This document shows, piece by piece, positions 1-12,045 of a stretch of 64,000 nt of DNA; the first letter of the stretch is position 1, and each line of letters begins with the position of its first letter. The translations under genes were made by a program, and so were the position numbers. This DNA comes from Adineta vaga (lineage: Eukaryota; Rotifera). Below the pieces are notes generated by a model. That model ran no database searches. It was not told the origin of the DNA and saw only the letters and a program-made list of their open reading frames with translations. The stretch covers positions 12,524,001 through 12,588,000 of the forward strand of contig CP075494.1 in the NCBI GenBank assembly GCA_021613535.1, given 5' to 3'.

Positions 1-951
1 GCTCACTCTAATGATTCAAATTCATAGACATCTTGTCTGATTGATTGACCCGTATAATAATAACATCCCCGTTGTATTCATTTCTTACAACTCGGTTGCA
101 AACTATCTCGGTGTTTTGTTTTCTTTTTTTTCTTGTTTATGCCTTTAAAATCATATTTTGTTTCTGTTTTTTGTTTCCTTCTTTCTTTTGCTTGTTTGTG
201 ATCATGTTTAAAGCGTGTTTTGTACGTCAGAACAAACAGATGGTAAGTCGTTTCGATCAAAAAAACCAAAAGTTAAAAAAAAACTCGAAGAAAGTTGTAT
301 CGACGTTTACTGCAAGGTATTAACTTTCATTTTAAAGTAATGAAAGTTCAATTCGTTTTTTTTTCTTCTCTTTATACTATTCAATGACGTCAAAGAAAAA
401 GACTTTCGAACTGTTAATACATTTTTAGATGGAACCTTATTTTTGGTTTTGAATTGAATGATCTTTATGCAAATTGTTATATTGTTTACAAGAAGAACGA
501 TCGAATCTTAAAGAAAAATAAAAACAAAAAAAAAGTTCTAGACAATCAAATAATTTAATTCAAAAATTTCATTCTTTTGATACTCTACTGAAGAATAATT
601 ATTTTCCGGAATTTAAAATGACATAGAGATATTTCAAACAAACAGCTTTTTAAATATTTATAAAGGATAGTTTTTATAATTACTTTTTTATAAAAATAAT
701 CCTTTATTTCTAAAATAAACAGACCATATTAAGATCGATTTATATTTCTGTTCTTGATCTTGAAATAGAAGCATAAGGTCTAGATTAATAAGAAGCTTTA
801 CTAGATCTTTATTACTTCAATCGAATTCTAATCTTTTCTTCATAATCATCATTATCTGTAAACGATTTGTCAATAAACAATATGCACTTAACATAGAAAA
901 TCAATAATTTGTTTTTCTTTCATATGTATATTTGTTCTGTTTTTTGTTTTA
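1..951. other. AT-rich stretch without a recognisable gene
   Basis: Both strands hold only short AT-rich reading frames with phenylalanine- and lysine-rich translations. There is no family similarity and no convincing exon with splice sites. The right end is the 3' flank of the transporter gene, which reads leftward. Confidence 0.6.
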
Positions 952-2602
952 TTAAAACTTTGCTTGATAGACGGAACTGTCACGTTTAGATACATTATCG
1001 CATGTTGTTCTTCGAAGATCTTCTTCATTATGTTCGATTGGTATTCTACGACTTCTTTTCCATAAAGGCCAAAAGAAAAGATATCTAAAAAGAAAAACAC
1101 ATCATAAACAATAAAAGAAGGAGCAATAACAATTATTCAACTTACCCACTGATTAACAACGGAAGAATTCCAATTACAGCTAGGATAAAAAAGATGATAC
1201 CTGGATAAACTTCAATAGTTCTTGCATAGATCGCATTAGCAACAATACCAACAACATATGAACCAAGTGTTTCAACAATTCCGGTAGCAATAAATACAAG
1301 TGCAAATTCTGTATCATTGACTAATTTTGTTAAATGTGATCGTAAAACAGCCATGACAACAAAAAATAAACATCCGATAAACACAGCTTTTCAATCGAAG
1401 AAAAAAAAGATTAGTTTTTATTTTTTGTCAAATTTTTCAAGAAATTTTTTACCCAGATAAAGAAACCAGACTGTTTGCGCAAGACCAAATAAAACTAAAT
1501 GAATTACGTACAATAGAATTCCAATAAATGGTAATATTAATGAATTAGTAAATCGATTTTGCCAAAGACTAAGAATAATTGATATGATGATCATTAGAGA
1601 AAATTGTGCACTGGTTAATATTGCTAAAGCTAATACATCAAAACATAATGGTTTTCCATAGAGATAGAGCGGATGAATACTTGCAAAACCAAATAAAACA
1701 ATGAAAAGAAGAATTTGTGCTAATGTTAATAAGATTATTGAACGTTGATTATTACCATGACGTTTAATTAAAAATACTTGATATGTACCACGTATTGGTG
1801 ATAGACGAATTTTTAATAATTGTTTAAAAACATGAAAAATACTTCGACTATTTTCACCACGTGATTCAGGTTGAAAAATTAATAGATAAATTAATGCTGC
1901 AACATTCAAACCTAAATTAACTGCCATTGGTAATGTATAACCATGATAACGTAACCAAAAACCAATACCTAATAATGGAAAAATACGTGTCAAAGCTACT
2001 GCTGCTTCTTCTAATAACATTGCACGTGATCGTTGTTGATCTGTTGTACAATCAGTGATATAAGCAATGGCACCCAATAGAAGAACACTATTCGAACCAA
2101 AGAACCCATCAATAACATTCGAGATAATAAACCAAATATCATCAAGATCTAATTCAACAAGTAATAAGAGAATGATGAATCGAATGATTCTTCCTATACA
2201 TGGAAGAATTAACAGAGGTTTTCGTCCAATACGATCACAATTAGCACCAAGTATAACATAAGTTAATACAGCTGGTAATGCACCAATACCAGCCATTAAT
2301 ATATTCAAATGACTAACTGATTTTTGTACTTGAATAGCTTTTTCAACAAGTGTCGTATCATTTTGTGAAGATTCAGCATTACAAGCTGTTTCACTTGCCG
2401 GAGAACTTGCATTGGTAATTCCGTATTGGATTTGATAACGTCGTATCATTAGATCATTCAAAACAATTGGATCAGTTGTAGCAGCTGTCATTGAAACAAT
2501 AACAACAGGAAGAACAATCCACCAGTAATATGATATTTGTCTTTGTTGTTCAGATGAATTGTTTTCAGATGTTTTTCTTGATGAAATATTTGCCAATTCC
2601 AT
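952..2602 (-). CDS. SLC46-like major facilitator transporter
   Basis: Three exons on the minus strand (2602-1453, 1386-1146, 1084-952) give 507 residues and close in frame. The protein has about 12 hydrophobic segments. Between the first two lies a loop with N-glycosylation sites (NASS, NDTT). The loop after the second pair carries GANCDRIGRKPLL, the MFS motif A in the form seen in the SLC46 family (proton-coupled folate transporter and relatives). Members move small organic solutes across the plasma or lysosomal membrane with protons; the substrate here cannot be told. The tail is charged and cytoplasmic. Both introns are GT-AG and about 60 bases. The stop codon overlaps an AATAAA-like poly(A) signal on the minus strand. 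The MFS assignment is firm; the SLC46 subfamily is likely, not certain. Confidence 0.85.
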
Positions 2603-3390
2603 CGTCGTTTCGTTCTTCTTAATAATATTAATGCCATTTAATTTATATAGTCCGCTTTTATTTTCTCATAGTAAATCATGATTTTATTCATTATATTTTT
2701 TTTTCGTCATCGTACTCTTTCATAAAAATAATAGCGAGTAATCATGTTTTTCGTACGAATTATCGTCCTAAATCTATTCATAAGTTTTCTTTTTGTGTTT
2801 CATTCAATACATGAGAATAAATCATATGGAGATCGCTTGTTTTGCGTTGTCAAATCTATTGAATAAGTTTAATCACTTCTGTCTCTCTATCGACATTAAT
2901 ATCAAGGGTACTCTAATCAATCAAAAGTCCTTTGATATCAGGTACAACCTACCAATCAACGGATATGATTAATATATTTTCTCTCTCGAGTTGATTATAT
3001 TATTATCAATACATATTTATCAATTCGACTTTCTTTCTTCATCTTCTCTTCAGTAACGATATATTGTCAGTTTTTTTTTTCATCATCATCATCATCTCTA
3101 GTAATATTAAAGCAGAGGAGAAAAGAAAGAAAAGGAAAAGAAGAAAAAAAGGGCAAACGATTAGCAATCATTCTATCATTCATACGTGTATATGTGTAAT
3201 CCATTTTGGTGTTGGATCCATTAGTATTATATTGCTTCTTTTTCTTTCTCATATATATGAACAAACATTTTGCCAAAAGCTATCATCACGTCGATCTCGT
3301 CTAAATAACAACATTTTCTTCAAATGAATTATCTAATATCTTCTCGGATAATAACATTTTATCAATATATAAATAAATCGATCGTATGAA
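2603..3390. other. Intergenic, divergent promoter region
   Basis: This lies between the transporter (leftward) and the P2X gene (rightward), so both promoters should be here. It contains a short ATC microsatellite near 3080-3100. I see no open frame of coding quality. Confidence 0.5.
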
Positions 3391-4863
3391 ATGGATAACA
3401 ACGAAAGAGTGACATTAACAAGAGCAATACAAGAGAAAAACGGCTGTTGTCTATTCAAATGTATCTTAGAAAATTTGACTTATTATGAAAGTAAGAAGTT
3501 CAATTTCATGTTTTTCGATCATTATTGGCATTCAGTAGATTATTCAGTGTGTATTCCTTTGAGATCACAGAGTTAGAAGGATAATTAACATGGGAATGAT
3601 AGATACTTTTCATTAATTAGATAACATGCCTGAAACTGAAGCAGTCTTAATCGACTTATTTTCTATTAAAAATTCTATGGCACGATGATAAAAGCTCAAC
3701 TTGTCATCTGTTTCTATTAATTATATGAACTTAATCTTCGTCATATTTTCATGATCAGCAAATTGACATTATTACGAATAATAGAAATAATATTTCTTTC
3801 TTTTTTAGCACCGAAAATTGTTCGTTTTGAAACAAAATGGATTGGTTGTTTATCTTTATCTGTCAAATTATTTCTTGCTATTGCTTGTTCATATTTAATG
3901 TTTCAACGAACATCCTATCAAATCTTTGATCGTTCACCAATATCAACTGTAACAGTTAAAGTAAAACAATCTGATTATTGTTCAAATCATACTTGTAGAA
4001 AAACATCGTTCGATGTTAATGATTTCATCATTCCTGCAACAGAAAATTCCGCTGTTACAATTACTACACGTATCGTAGAAATAGAACATGTATTAAAAAC
4101 TTGTTATAATCGAACATTAAAGAAAAATTCTAAACTATATCCTTCTATAAAACATCAATGTTATGAACGATCTCATTGTATTTTACCTCCATATCATCGT
4201 CAACGTAATTTATTTGATCGTAATCATTTATGTTGGTTTAAATTACCATCATCACATGTTCGATATAACTATGAAGCATTAAATTATATTATTTTTATCA
4301 AACATTTTGTTGAATTTACTCAATTAGGTTTAATTCGACATAATCTTTTGTCGAAAAAAATAACTCGTCAATATCTCGATACATGTGAATATGATCCAGA
4401 TAATCATCCTCTCTGTCCAAAATTTCGTTTATTAAAAATTTTACAAATGATTGAAAGAAATTCGAGTGAATATGATTCAATGTTTCATTATGGTTCATTG
4501 ATTGGAATACGAATTAGTTGGAAATGTAATCTCGATTTATCAATGAAATATTGTGAACCTATGTATGAATTTGAACGATTAGATGTTACACCTTATGATA
4601 CAAATCCATATGAGCCCGGTTCAAATTTTCTTATATCTCGACATTTTTTTCGACCGAATGATCGTGAATTACATCGTTTACATACAAAGATTTATAATAT
4701 ACACATCGTTGTATCTGTTACAGGTGAAGCGGGACAATTTGATTTATTTCAAACGACAACAAGTATTGGATCATTTCTTGGTATATTTGGAACTGGAGCA
4801 ATTGTCTGCGATTTATTCGCAGCGTTTCTTAAAAATTTTCAAAGAGTCAAACATGAAAATTAA
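3391..4863 (+). CDS. P2X purinoceptor (ATP-gated cation channel)
   Basis: Two exons (3391-3490, 3809-4863) encode 384 residues, close to the shortest P2X subunits. The family forms trimeric channels opened by extracellular ATP. Exon 1 ends in YYE plus one base and exon 2 supplies the rest of Thr-34 and PK, giving the conserved N-terminal Y-x-T-x-K motif, so the upstream exon is real although 3751 offers a later Met. TM1 follows. Seen along the ectodomain: K84-x-K86, the D-F-I-I-P-A segment, paired cysteines, a CxYDPDNHPLCPKFRL block, and the TM2 region ending in GTGAIVCDL. ATP-contact Lys-198 and Lys-327 are kept, but the usual NFT is NYI (Ile-194) and NFR is NFL (Leu-308). The cytoplasmic tail is very short. 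The 318-base intron is long for this window. Confidence 0.9.
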
Positions 4864-5091
4864 TCTCTTTGATTTTCTTTTTTCTTTCATTCGTATTTTC
4901 TTATCCAAATGGTTTATATATCATTCCAGGGTTCATATTCTATGTCTGTCGACGAAAGTGTGTGTGTATGTGTATACAACATTTGTTTTTCTCTTCGTTC
5001 ATCTTCTATGTATACACAGTTAAAATTCGATATTTCGTTTCAATGAAATTCTAAATAACTATATTGTACGCATCATCGTCCAGATATACAC

Positions 5092-6108
5092 ATGGGTTGT
5101 AGACATTCATCTTCACCTCCCAATTCTCCAACGAAAATCGTTAAGAATGCTGGTCCAATTGCTTTAAAGAAGAAGATACTTTTTTCTCATACACAAAAAC
5201 TTCATCATCAAAAATCGAATCATTTGAAAACATCTTCTCCAATAAAAACATTAGATCTCGAACAAATACTTGATGGCGATGGAAAAAATCTTATGAAAAG
5301 ATTTGAATTTACTTCAACTTGTCTACTTTATGATATCTCTTCAACACATATACTTTTATTTGATAATAATCAATTTCATTTAATTGATTTGAATACAATG
5401 AATATAAAAACATGTGCTCTTTCTATGGATATTCAAGAAATTGTTTGGTCAACACAATTAAATCGATTTCTTATTCTTACAACCGATCAATTATATCAAA
5501 CTGATATTGATCAAATACAATTAAAACCTATTCATCAAATTCAAGTGAGAAATTTTCTTGAATTTCAACAGATTAACTCTGTTATTTTTCTTTAGTTTAC
5601 TCATGAAGGTCCTCGTAAATCTTTTATGACAGTGAATGGAAATGATTTAATCATAAATCGTTCATTTGGATCAGATGTTTATCGTTATTCTCTAACAAAT
5701 TATGAATTTATTCAATCACTTTATGTATATAAAGGCTCTAGAAATATCTGTATAACTACAATTCAATTAAATTCAAATAAAATCTTAGCACTTGCAATAT
5801 CAATTCAAGCTAAACAAATGATTGATTTAGTTCAATTATCAACAGAACAAATTCTTCATCGTATTCAATTGGATTCAAATGAAAATTTATCCTATCCAAT
5901 TGATCTACATGTCAATGGATATTGGTTTGCTAAAACATCGATACCAAATGTAAATATTGGCCATTGTTTAATCACATCCGATGGACAAATTCTTCGTTTA
6001 AAACTTTTCTCTCATCAAGATAATTTTATTCGTTCATTACGAATAAATGATGAGAAAAAATGGTTATTAGTTGGTAGACAATATGCATTAGAACTTTATT
6101 CCTTATAG
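5092..6108 (+). CDS. Unknown protein with N-terminal MGC acylation signal
   Basis: Two exons (5092-5544, 5596-6108; 51-base intron) encode 321 residues. The protein begins MGCRHSSSPP, which suits N-myristoylation at Gly-2 with palmitoylation at Cys-3, so membrane attachment is inferred. After a basic serine/proline-rich leader of about 70 residues, the rest is a run of short beta-strand-like units with Asp-rich turns, suggesting a divergent beta-propeller. I do not recognise a family and there is no catalytic motif. It lies about 230 bases downstream of the P2X gene on the same strand. The splice sites and unbroken frame make a real gene very likely. Confidence 0.7.
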
Positions 6109-6380
6109 TAACATTTTGTTTTTGAGATTTGCCTTTTTTTTTTGTTAGTTTATTTATATAGATTATATCTGTTTGGATTTATCAGTGGTTTTTTTTTCAT
6201 TTATTATGTGAAAAGAAAAAAAGAATTAGATGTTTTTTTTAATTTTATGACTTATTTGAAAAGGAAAAAAACTTCTTGTCGTAAACGTGAATAAATATGG
6301 GTAAAACATCAGAAGGTATAGGAATTTATCAGAATAAAATGGTGGGTTATTTTTTCGATAATGTTGGTTTTTTTGAGTTG

Positions 6381-6527
6381 TTGTAATTAACCGAAGCCCA
6401 ACGCCGAAGCCCGAAGCGATTCTAAGAAAATGATTGGTTGAGAGACATCCAGCGACATCCGTCGTAGCCAATTCAATCAATCATTTTTTTAGAATCGCTT
6501 CGACTTCGCCGCTTCGGCCAATTACAA
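6381..6527. mobile_element. MITE-like foldback element
   Basis: Two arms of about 60 bases are near-perfect inverted copies. The left arm starts TTGTAATT..CCGAAGC at 6381 and the right arm ends GCTTCGG..AATTACAA at 6527. Both contain GAAGCGATTCTA followed by an A-run and TGATTG. A centre of roughly 30 bases separates them. The arms are much richer in G+C than the flanks. There is no coding capacity, so a non-autonomous DNA transposon (MITE) is the best guess. A clear target-site duplication is not visible. A structured RNA or terminator hairpin is the alternative. Confidence 0.65.
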
Positions 6528-6573
6528 TAACCCGGTTCTTTCCATAACTGTGTCATCTTGTCTATCAACCAAC

Positions 6574-6903
6574 ATGCATCCGATTCGTACTGTAAAAGAA
6601 AAAATTGGTTCGGCTTTTGAAGAAATAGCTGTTACAACACCACAAATAGTCAAAGATGCTGTCGTTGCTGCAAGTGATAAAGTGAAAGATTTTAATGAAA
6701 AAGTTCTCGAACCTGAAGAACAACGATTTGCTGAAGAACATGATTATACTCATGGTGGTACGCGAGAAAAGATTGCAAAACATCTGATTGGTGTGAGCAA
6801 ATATGAAACGGGTGCAAAGTTTCTCAATGATCATGTTGTTGATCCAATGCGTCCGAAACATGATCAAGAGGATTCATCTTCATCACCATCGCAAAACGTT
6901 TAA
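6574..6903 (+). CDS. Small hydrophilic helical protein
   Basis: A single-exon frame from ATG at 6574 encodes 109 residues (MHPIRTVKEKIGSAFEE...). It is rich in Lys, Glu, Ala, Val and Asp and predicted to be largely amphipathic helix (KDAVVAASDKVKDFNEKV), with a polar serine-rich tail. It has no cysteine, no signal peptide and no membrane segment. I do not recognise a family. The composition loosely recalls LEA-like desiccation proteins known from bdelloids, but the 11-residue LEA repeat is not clear. It starts about 45 bases after the foldback element, so that element sits in its promoter or 5' UTR. Confidence 0.6.
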   Translation: MHPIRTVKEKIGSAFEEIAVTTPQIVKDAVVAASDKVKDFNEKVLEPEEQRFAEEHDYTHGGTREKIAKHLIGVSKYETGAKFLNDHVVDPMRPKHDQEDSSSSPSQNV

Positions 6904-7176
6904 GACAATTGAAATAGAAAAACGAGTCGTATCATCAATTTAAATTGTAAAATTTTTATGCAAAAAAATTTTTAAAGTAAAATATTAAATCACAACTTTA
7001 AAAACACACCGAAAAGAAAGAGCTCTGGAATAGATAACATATAGCGTTGTTTCAGGTATTTAAAATTTTATAAGAAATTAAAAACTCATATGTTCTTCGT
7101 TATCAGAATTTGACAGAAAAGTTGTCACGCTTACAAAGGCTCGACCGAATAATTTTTATCTGACTATGATCGACTT

Positions 7177-8283
7177 TTATTTACTCTCCTTCCCATCATC
7201 CGTTCTTCCTGACGCTTGTGCTTCTGTTGCTTTACGTCGTTGTTCCACTTCATTTTGAATCAATCGTTTTTGTATCGCTACAGGTAATGCAGGATTAAGA
7301 TTACTTACATAAGGTAAACACACTTTTGGTATCGAGTCAAAATCAACTACACATCGAATAAATATACAATTATCACGCAAGTATGGATTGTCAGCTTGGT
7401 CTAAAAATGACAAAGGAAAAAACTTCGGTAATCCCGAAGCGATGTTCATATCCGAGGTTGGTCGTTGGAAACTACTTGATTTAATATCGGGACGAAAAGA
7501 ATCAATGATATGACGTTGACTACCAGTTTGATCGTATAAATAGAAGGTAACTTTATAGTCAAACGGCCATGTTAATATGGGATCATAATCTCCTCGTAAT
7601 AGAACAAAGAATAAAGAAAGATGTGTTCTCCTTGCATTACCATCTCCATTTAGATATAATCTCATACACATTTTATAACCAGTTGGCGAGGAATAGAAAG
7701 CTGGAGAATAGATACTTGTTTGGCGATCTGATATAGCATTTGCTCGATTTTCAGTAAAATTCGTAATTTTCCACATATATGAACCATCATTAGATGATGA
7801 ACTCGATGATTCTGTCATTGTTTGTTTCATTGCTTCCATTTCAGTTTGCAAGATACGACTATTTGTTTGAGCAATTTGAAACATTTGCGAACTTTCTTCG
7901 ATTGATTGTTTTAATCGTATAATTTGTTTCTGTTGGTCCATAATATTACTTTGTAAGTGCACGATATTTGTATGAATTTGTGCACTATCATCATGTATAC
8001 ATGAGACACCTTCAGCGAGTGTATGAATTGTATCGAACATCTCGGAATATTCACAAATTGTTAGGTTTGATTCAGTTTCATTACAAAAAGATGGATTGTG
8101 TATGTTTCGAACATACATTTCTATTGCTTTCATTAGTATTTTTTGATGAATTTCACTTGAATAATGCTCAAGTAAACAATCACAAGTTAGCTCTGTCTTA
8201 CAACCATATTTAGCAAGAGGACATGGAATAAGATGATCTATCGTAGCACATCCACGTTTTCCAGAGATCTCATTATTATCATC
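7177..8283 (-). CDS. TRAF-like protein with zinc finger, coiled coil and MATH domain (5' end missing)
   Basis: The minus-strand exon from 8283 to 7177 follows a clean acceptor (ctgtgcttttag) and stays open for 368 residues. It begins with a TRAF-type zinc-finger piece (CPLAKYGCKTELTCDC plus a His at EHYSSEIH). A coiled coil of about 80 residues follows, then a TRAF-C/MATH domain from YMWKITNF to CIFIRCVVDFD (roughly residues 170-320), and a charged tail. TRAF proteins are cytoplasmic adaptors linking TNF-receptor or IL-1/Toll signalling to downstream kinases, and most have an N-terminal RING. I could not find a RING-coding exon in the 900 bases upstream. The first in-frame Met in this exon is at 8133, inside the domain, so an upstream exon or a trans-spliced start is expected. 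Confidence 0.8.
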   Translation of the reverse strand, partial: DDNNEISGKRGCATIDHLIPCPLAKYGCKTELTCDCLLEHYSSEIHQKILMKAIEMYVRNIHNPSFCNETESNLTICEYSEMFDTIHTLAEGVSCIHDDSAQIHTNIVHLQSNIMDQQKQIIRLKQSIEESSQMFQIAQTNSRILQTEMEAMKQTMTESSSSSSNDGSYMWKITNFTENRANAISDRQTSIYSPAFYSSPTGYKMCMRLYLNGDGNARRTHLSLFFVLLRGDYDPILTWPFDYKVTFYLYDQTGSQRHIIDSFRPDIKSSSFQRPTSDMNIASGLPKFFPLSFLDQADNPYLRDNCIFIRCVVDFDSIPKVCLPYVSNLNPALPVAIQKRLIQNEVEQRRKATEAQASGRTDDGKESK

Positions 8284-11200
8284 CTAAAAGCACAGATGAT
8301 GAACTACCGTGTATAAATAACAGAAGTATAATTTGTTTTTAGTAACTGTCATATGACTGTACCAATATGTCGACGTATATAAGACATGATAGACAAGTTC
8401 GAAATTTTTTCCAAAATAGATTATATAAAACCAGTTTTTATGAAAACTAACCTTTACTTGCCATATTTGATGATGAAATATATGTGAATATTTACCTATA
8501 TTTATTATTCGATTCCCTGATAGAAAAAGAAACGTAGAACCTGCTTGAATTTCACGTCAATAGCGAAGAAGAGAAGCGTATATTAGATCAAATATTGAAA
8601 TCGATTCAATTTTCGGATCATTATACATCTTCTTTTCTTTATTTTGAAAGTTATTCGTGACATTTGAATATAATCTTGTCATTTAATTTCAAACATCGAT
8701 ATATACTTGTTGTTTCAAAACATTCTACTAATGATTTCTACCGGCATCTATCTCATGTTGTCAATATGTTAGTCATGTTTTCGTATATTTAATGGTAGAG
8801 AATGTTATGTTAGTTAGTAAATAAATATACATACGTAATCAAGATCATCAGAATTTTGTCATTTATTGGAGTTTTGCTGTATCAAATTCAGCCTGCACAT
8901 TGTAGTATTTTCCGATCTAGAAGACATTGTCATAATCCTGACGTGTTTGTTGTATGTTGTATGTCATAGTATGAATTCGAAACACTCTTTTATACTTGGC
9001 ATTAGTCATTAAGTAATCTTTCGGAAAATTCCAAGCTAAGATAAGAAATAATTTCCTCGGAAGGTTAAATGTATATTTCCCCGGCAATGCCTTACAATAG
9101 TAAATATTGAGAAAAATCCAACAAAATATAAAGTATTTCAAACTACTATTTTCTTTCCAATCAAACAGGGTAAGCTGAATGACGATAATAATTGAGTATC
9201 GAATGATTTTTTTTTTATATTAAGGGAAGTATTGACGAATGTTATCATAATAATTACACGCATGATTAAAACAAAGAGGAAGCATGATGTCATGAAAAGG
9301 AAGAAATGTCATTCTCAATTTTAACTATCTTAATTTTGAAGTTGAATTGATACATGTTATATGTCAATAGAATCACTTTGATCAAATGAGATTAAAAGAA
9401 ATCAAAGCAAGTTCTGTCCACAAGTTTATTTAACTTTTCGGCTTACAATACATTATTTATCTTTGGCTTATAATTTCGATTACTACAGACAGAAAATGAA
9501 CATTGTCTGAGGAATGATCATTGGTTAACCTTTATTTTGACTGCCAGATGTATTGATAATGTTTACATATGATATAATCTAATCAAAACAAATTCGTGTC
9601 GTCTTCCGATTCAATATGTAAATATATTCTTTTCTCTATGCCTGAAGATGTATTCCATACATGCGTGTTAAAAAATCATGGCTATGGGACAGTTGTTCAA
9701 ATTCAAGTATATATCGTGATGATGACGCCTTCTTCTTCTCTCTCTCTTTCTATTATTATTATTATTATAACTCTAACACCTGCACTAGTGATAGATTAAC
9801 TTTGTTTGAAAATACAATATCATTGTAGTTTCTCTTCAGGAAATATCAAATGTATATGAAGATGGATGTCATTATTGAAATAGTATTTCCTTGTGTCTGT
9901 CTATTCAATAGAGAGGGAGAGAGAGAGAGAGAAAGAAAAAAGACAAAGGTCTGGGAAAAAAAAAATTCAAATTGATCGAATAAACATGCATTGATAATAG
10001 AGACGGATTGTGGCAACAGACATGAAGTCGATCACGTTATGCAAATATTATTTCAACGACGACTGTTACTAGTGAACAAGAGTGTTGATAGGTTGGATCA
10101 TTGATTAGATTAGCACTTCACATTGTTGAAGACAATATTCTTGATGACAAGTCTTGTGAGATTTACACTTAAAGATAATTGCCATTCTTTATTGAGAATG
10201 AGAAAAAAAATGAGTATATAATCTAGTATTGTGAATGACATCAATCAAGATTTCTTAGGTCACTTGGATAATTTGATTTTTATGTACTAGACAAATTAAA
10301 CTTCCTCATCATCTGTTCATTGATTCATGATTTTGTCCGAGAATGCATTGTGAACTCGTTTTTTTCTCTCTCTCTCTGCTTGTCTTTCTTTTTTTGCTAT
10401 TTAAATTGTCAATTAGAATGATGAGAGGAAGAAGAAGATTATTTTCTTTTCATACGGAAAAATAATGATCGAATCAGGTGAAGAGATTTACCGGCATGTC
10501 GCATGTTAAATTAGACCGTCGGTAACATGTATTCTTATTTTTTGAAAAAACGCTGTATTTTGCTTTCTCCTCCTATAATCTAGCATTGCTCAGATCAAAG
10601 TAATTATCATACCGACAATCAACAACTCGAATAACATTACTATTCGTTTTTAAGACACATGTTAAATTTGATTACTAAAGACAAACGCTAATCATTTAGC
10701 ATTTATTCCAACTTCCGATTTTTTCAATAACATTGATTTCTTCAAGCGAATTCAACGCACTCTCCATACCATATGTCTTTAAGCTAGGATCAAACATTTC
10801 TAAAGATAGCTAATTGTATGTATTGTACGCAAGACGGAAACGAGAGAGAGAGAGAGAGAACGAGAGAGAACGGAGGAAAAATCTCAACAATTTCACTTGT
10901 CTTGAAGACATGTACATGTTATTTTTTGGACAGATAGATAGCATGCACTTTTACTCGCACACCTGCTTGTTAATCTTTTTCTGTAAAATGAAAACAAAAG
11001 AGGAGGAGAAATAAGGTTCATTCTTTATCAAGGTAAGTTCTTTTTTATACACACCTCCTGTGACTAAGATGATGAAAAAAAAATCAAGAGAATATATATG
11101 CCGTTTTCTCTTTTTCGTATGTCAATATGCGACGTTTCTTTCTCCCTGTCTCTCTTTCTCTGTTATACATATAGACATAAACGCTAATCTCATGATGTGG

Positions 11201-12045
11201 ACATACACATAGTTCGTTCGTTTTTATCCATCGTATGATTTGATCAATAATTCATTATTCGAGCACTTAGATACACATTGTTTCGATGATCTCCACCGTA
11301 CATATGTATAAGCGATTTGATGATTATTCGAAAGATCGATCTCCTATTGAACATATGTCGCACTCTTCATCTGATTAAGACAGGTAGAAGAACATCAGTA
11401 ACATACTTCCGATGAAAATTGTTTTCATTGCTTATAATTATACACATCATGTCAGAAAAGTTAATAGTCAGTACATGACCGTGATTACTTTTTACCACGC
11501 TATCACTCATTTATCAAATGGCTTGATTTCCTTTTCTCGTTGATTGAAGCATTTCAATGAACAAAATAAACTTCATCTCTTATTATAAATGATATCCTTG
11601 ATTCCTTTTAAGACGTTAGCGTACAATATATATATTCACATATATAGGAGTTTACGCAATATATCAAATGAAGTTTTACTTCAATGACAAGAGAAGAAGT
11701 GAGATCAAGAAGAAAAATGTACGTGTAGCTTAAAAATACTGTCCGTTTCTTTTCTCTCTCGTTTTCTTTTCTCTTTTTCCTGTCTCTCTTCATTTTACAA
11801 TACCAACAATTACGCTTGGATACGCTCTTATCGAACGTGTGAAGGCGAAAAAGCTTGTCATTTTTTTTCTCTTCTTTTATATATCAAAACGACGGTAAAG
11901 ATCCCATATTTAATAGTAGTACGACTTCTATACATGCAATCACATGTACAAACTCTTGATTGTGCGCTTATCGATCAAATTCTTGAATTCATTTTTTCTT
12001 CTTCTTTTACATTCAGATTGCAAATTTTTCTTGAAATAGTTGATT
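8284..12045. other. 3.7-kb gene-poor region
   Basis: Apart from the possible relic at 8917-9090, I find no coding exon here. It contains short microsatellites: CT/ATT near 9738-9770, GA near 9911-9935 and GA near 10838-10868. It should hold the upstream sequences of the TRAF-like gene (leftward) and of the adhesion receptor starting at 12046 (rightward). A long first intron or an untranslated transcript cannot be excluded. Confidence 0.5.
8917..9090 (-). pseudogene. Possible orphan terminal exon or gene relic
   Basis: Reading leftward from a possible acceptor at 9091-9092, 57 codons run to a TAG stop at 8917-8919. The translation (ALPGKYTFNLPRK..., ending RQDYDNVF) has balanced composition, unlike the Phe/Lys-rich noise around it, and looks like the end of a globular protein. 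No partner exon is visible to the right and I do not recognise a family. It may be a relic, or the last exon of a gene whose other parts I missed. Confidence 0.25.

Noticed and set aside
3751-3808. Start of the P2X protein at the ATG at 3751
   Set aside because: The sequence before 3809 is a pyrimidine tract ending in AG, and joining to the exon at 3391-3490 restores the conserved Y-x-T-x-K motif.
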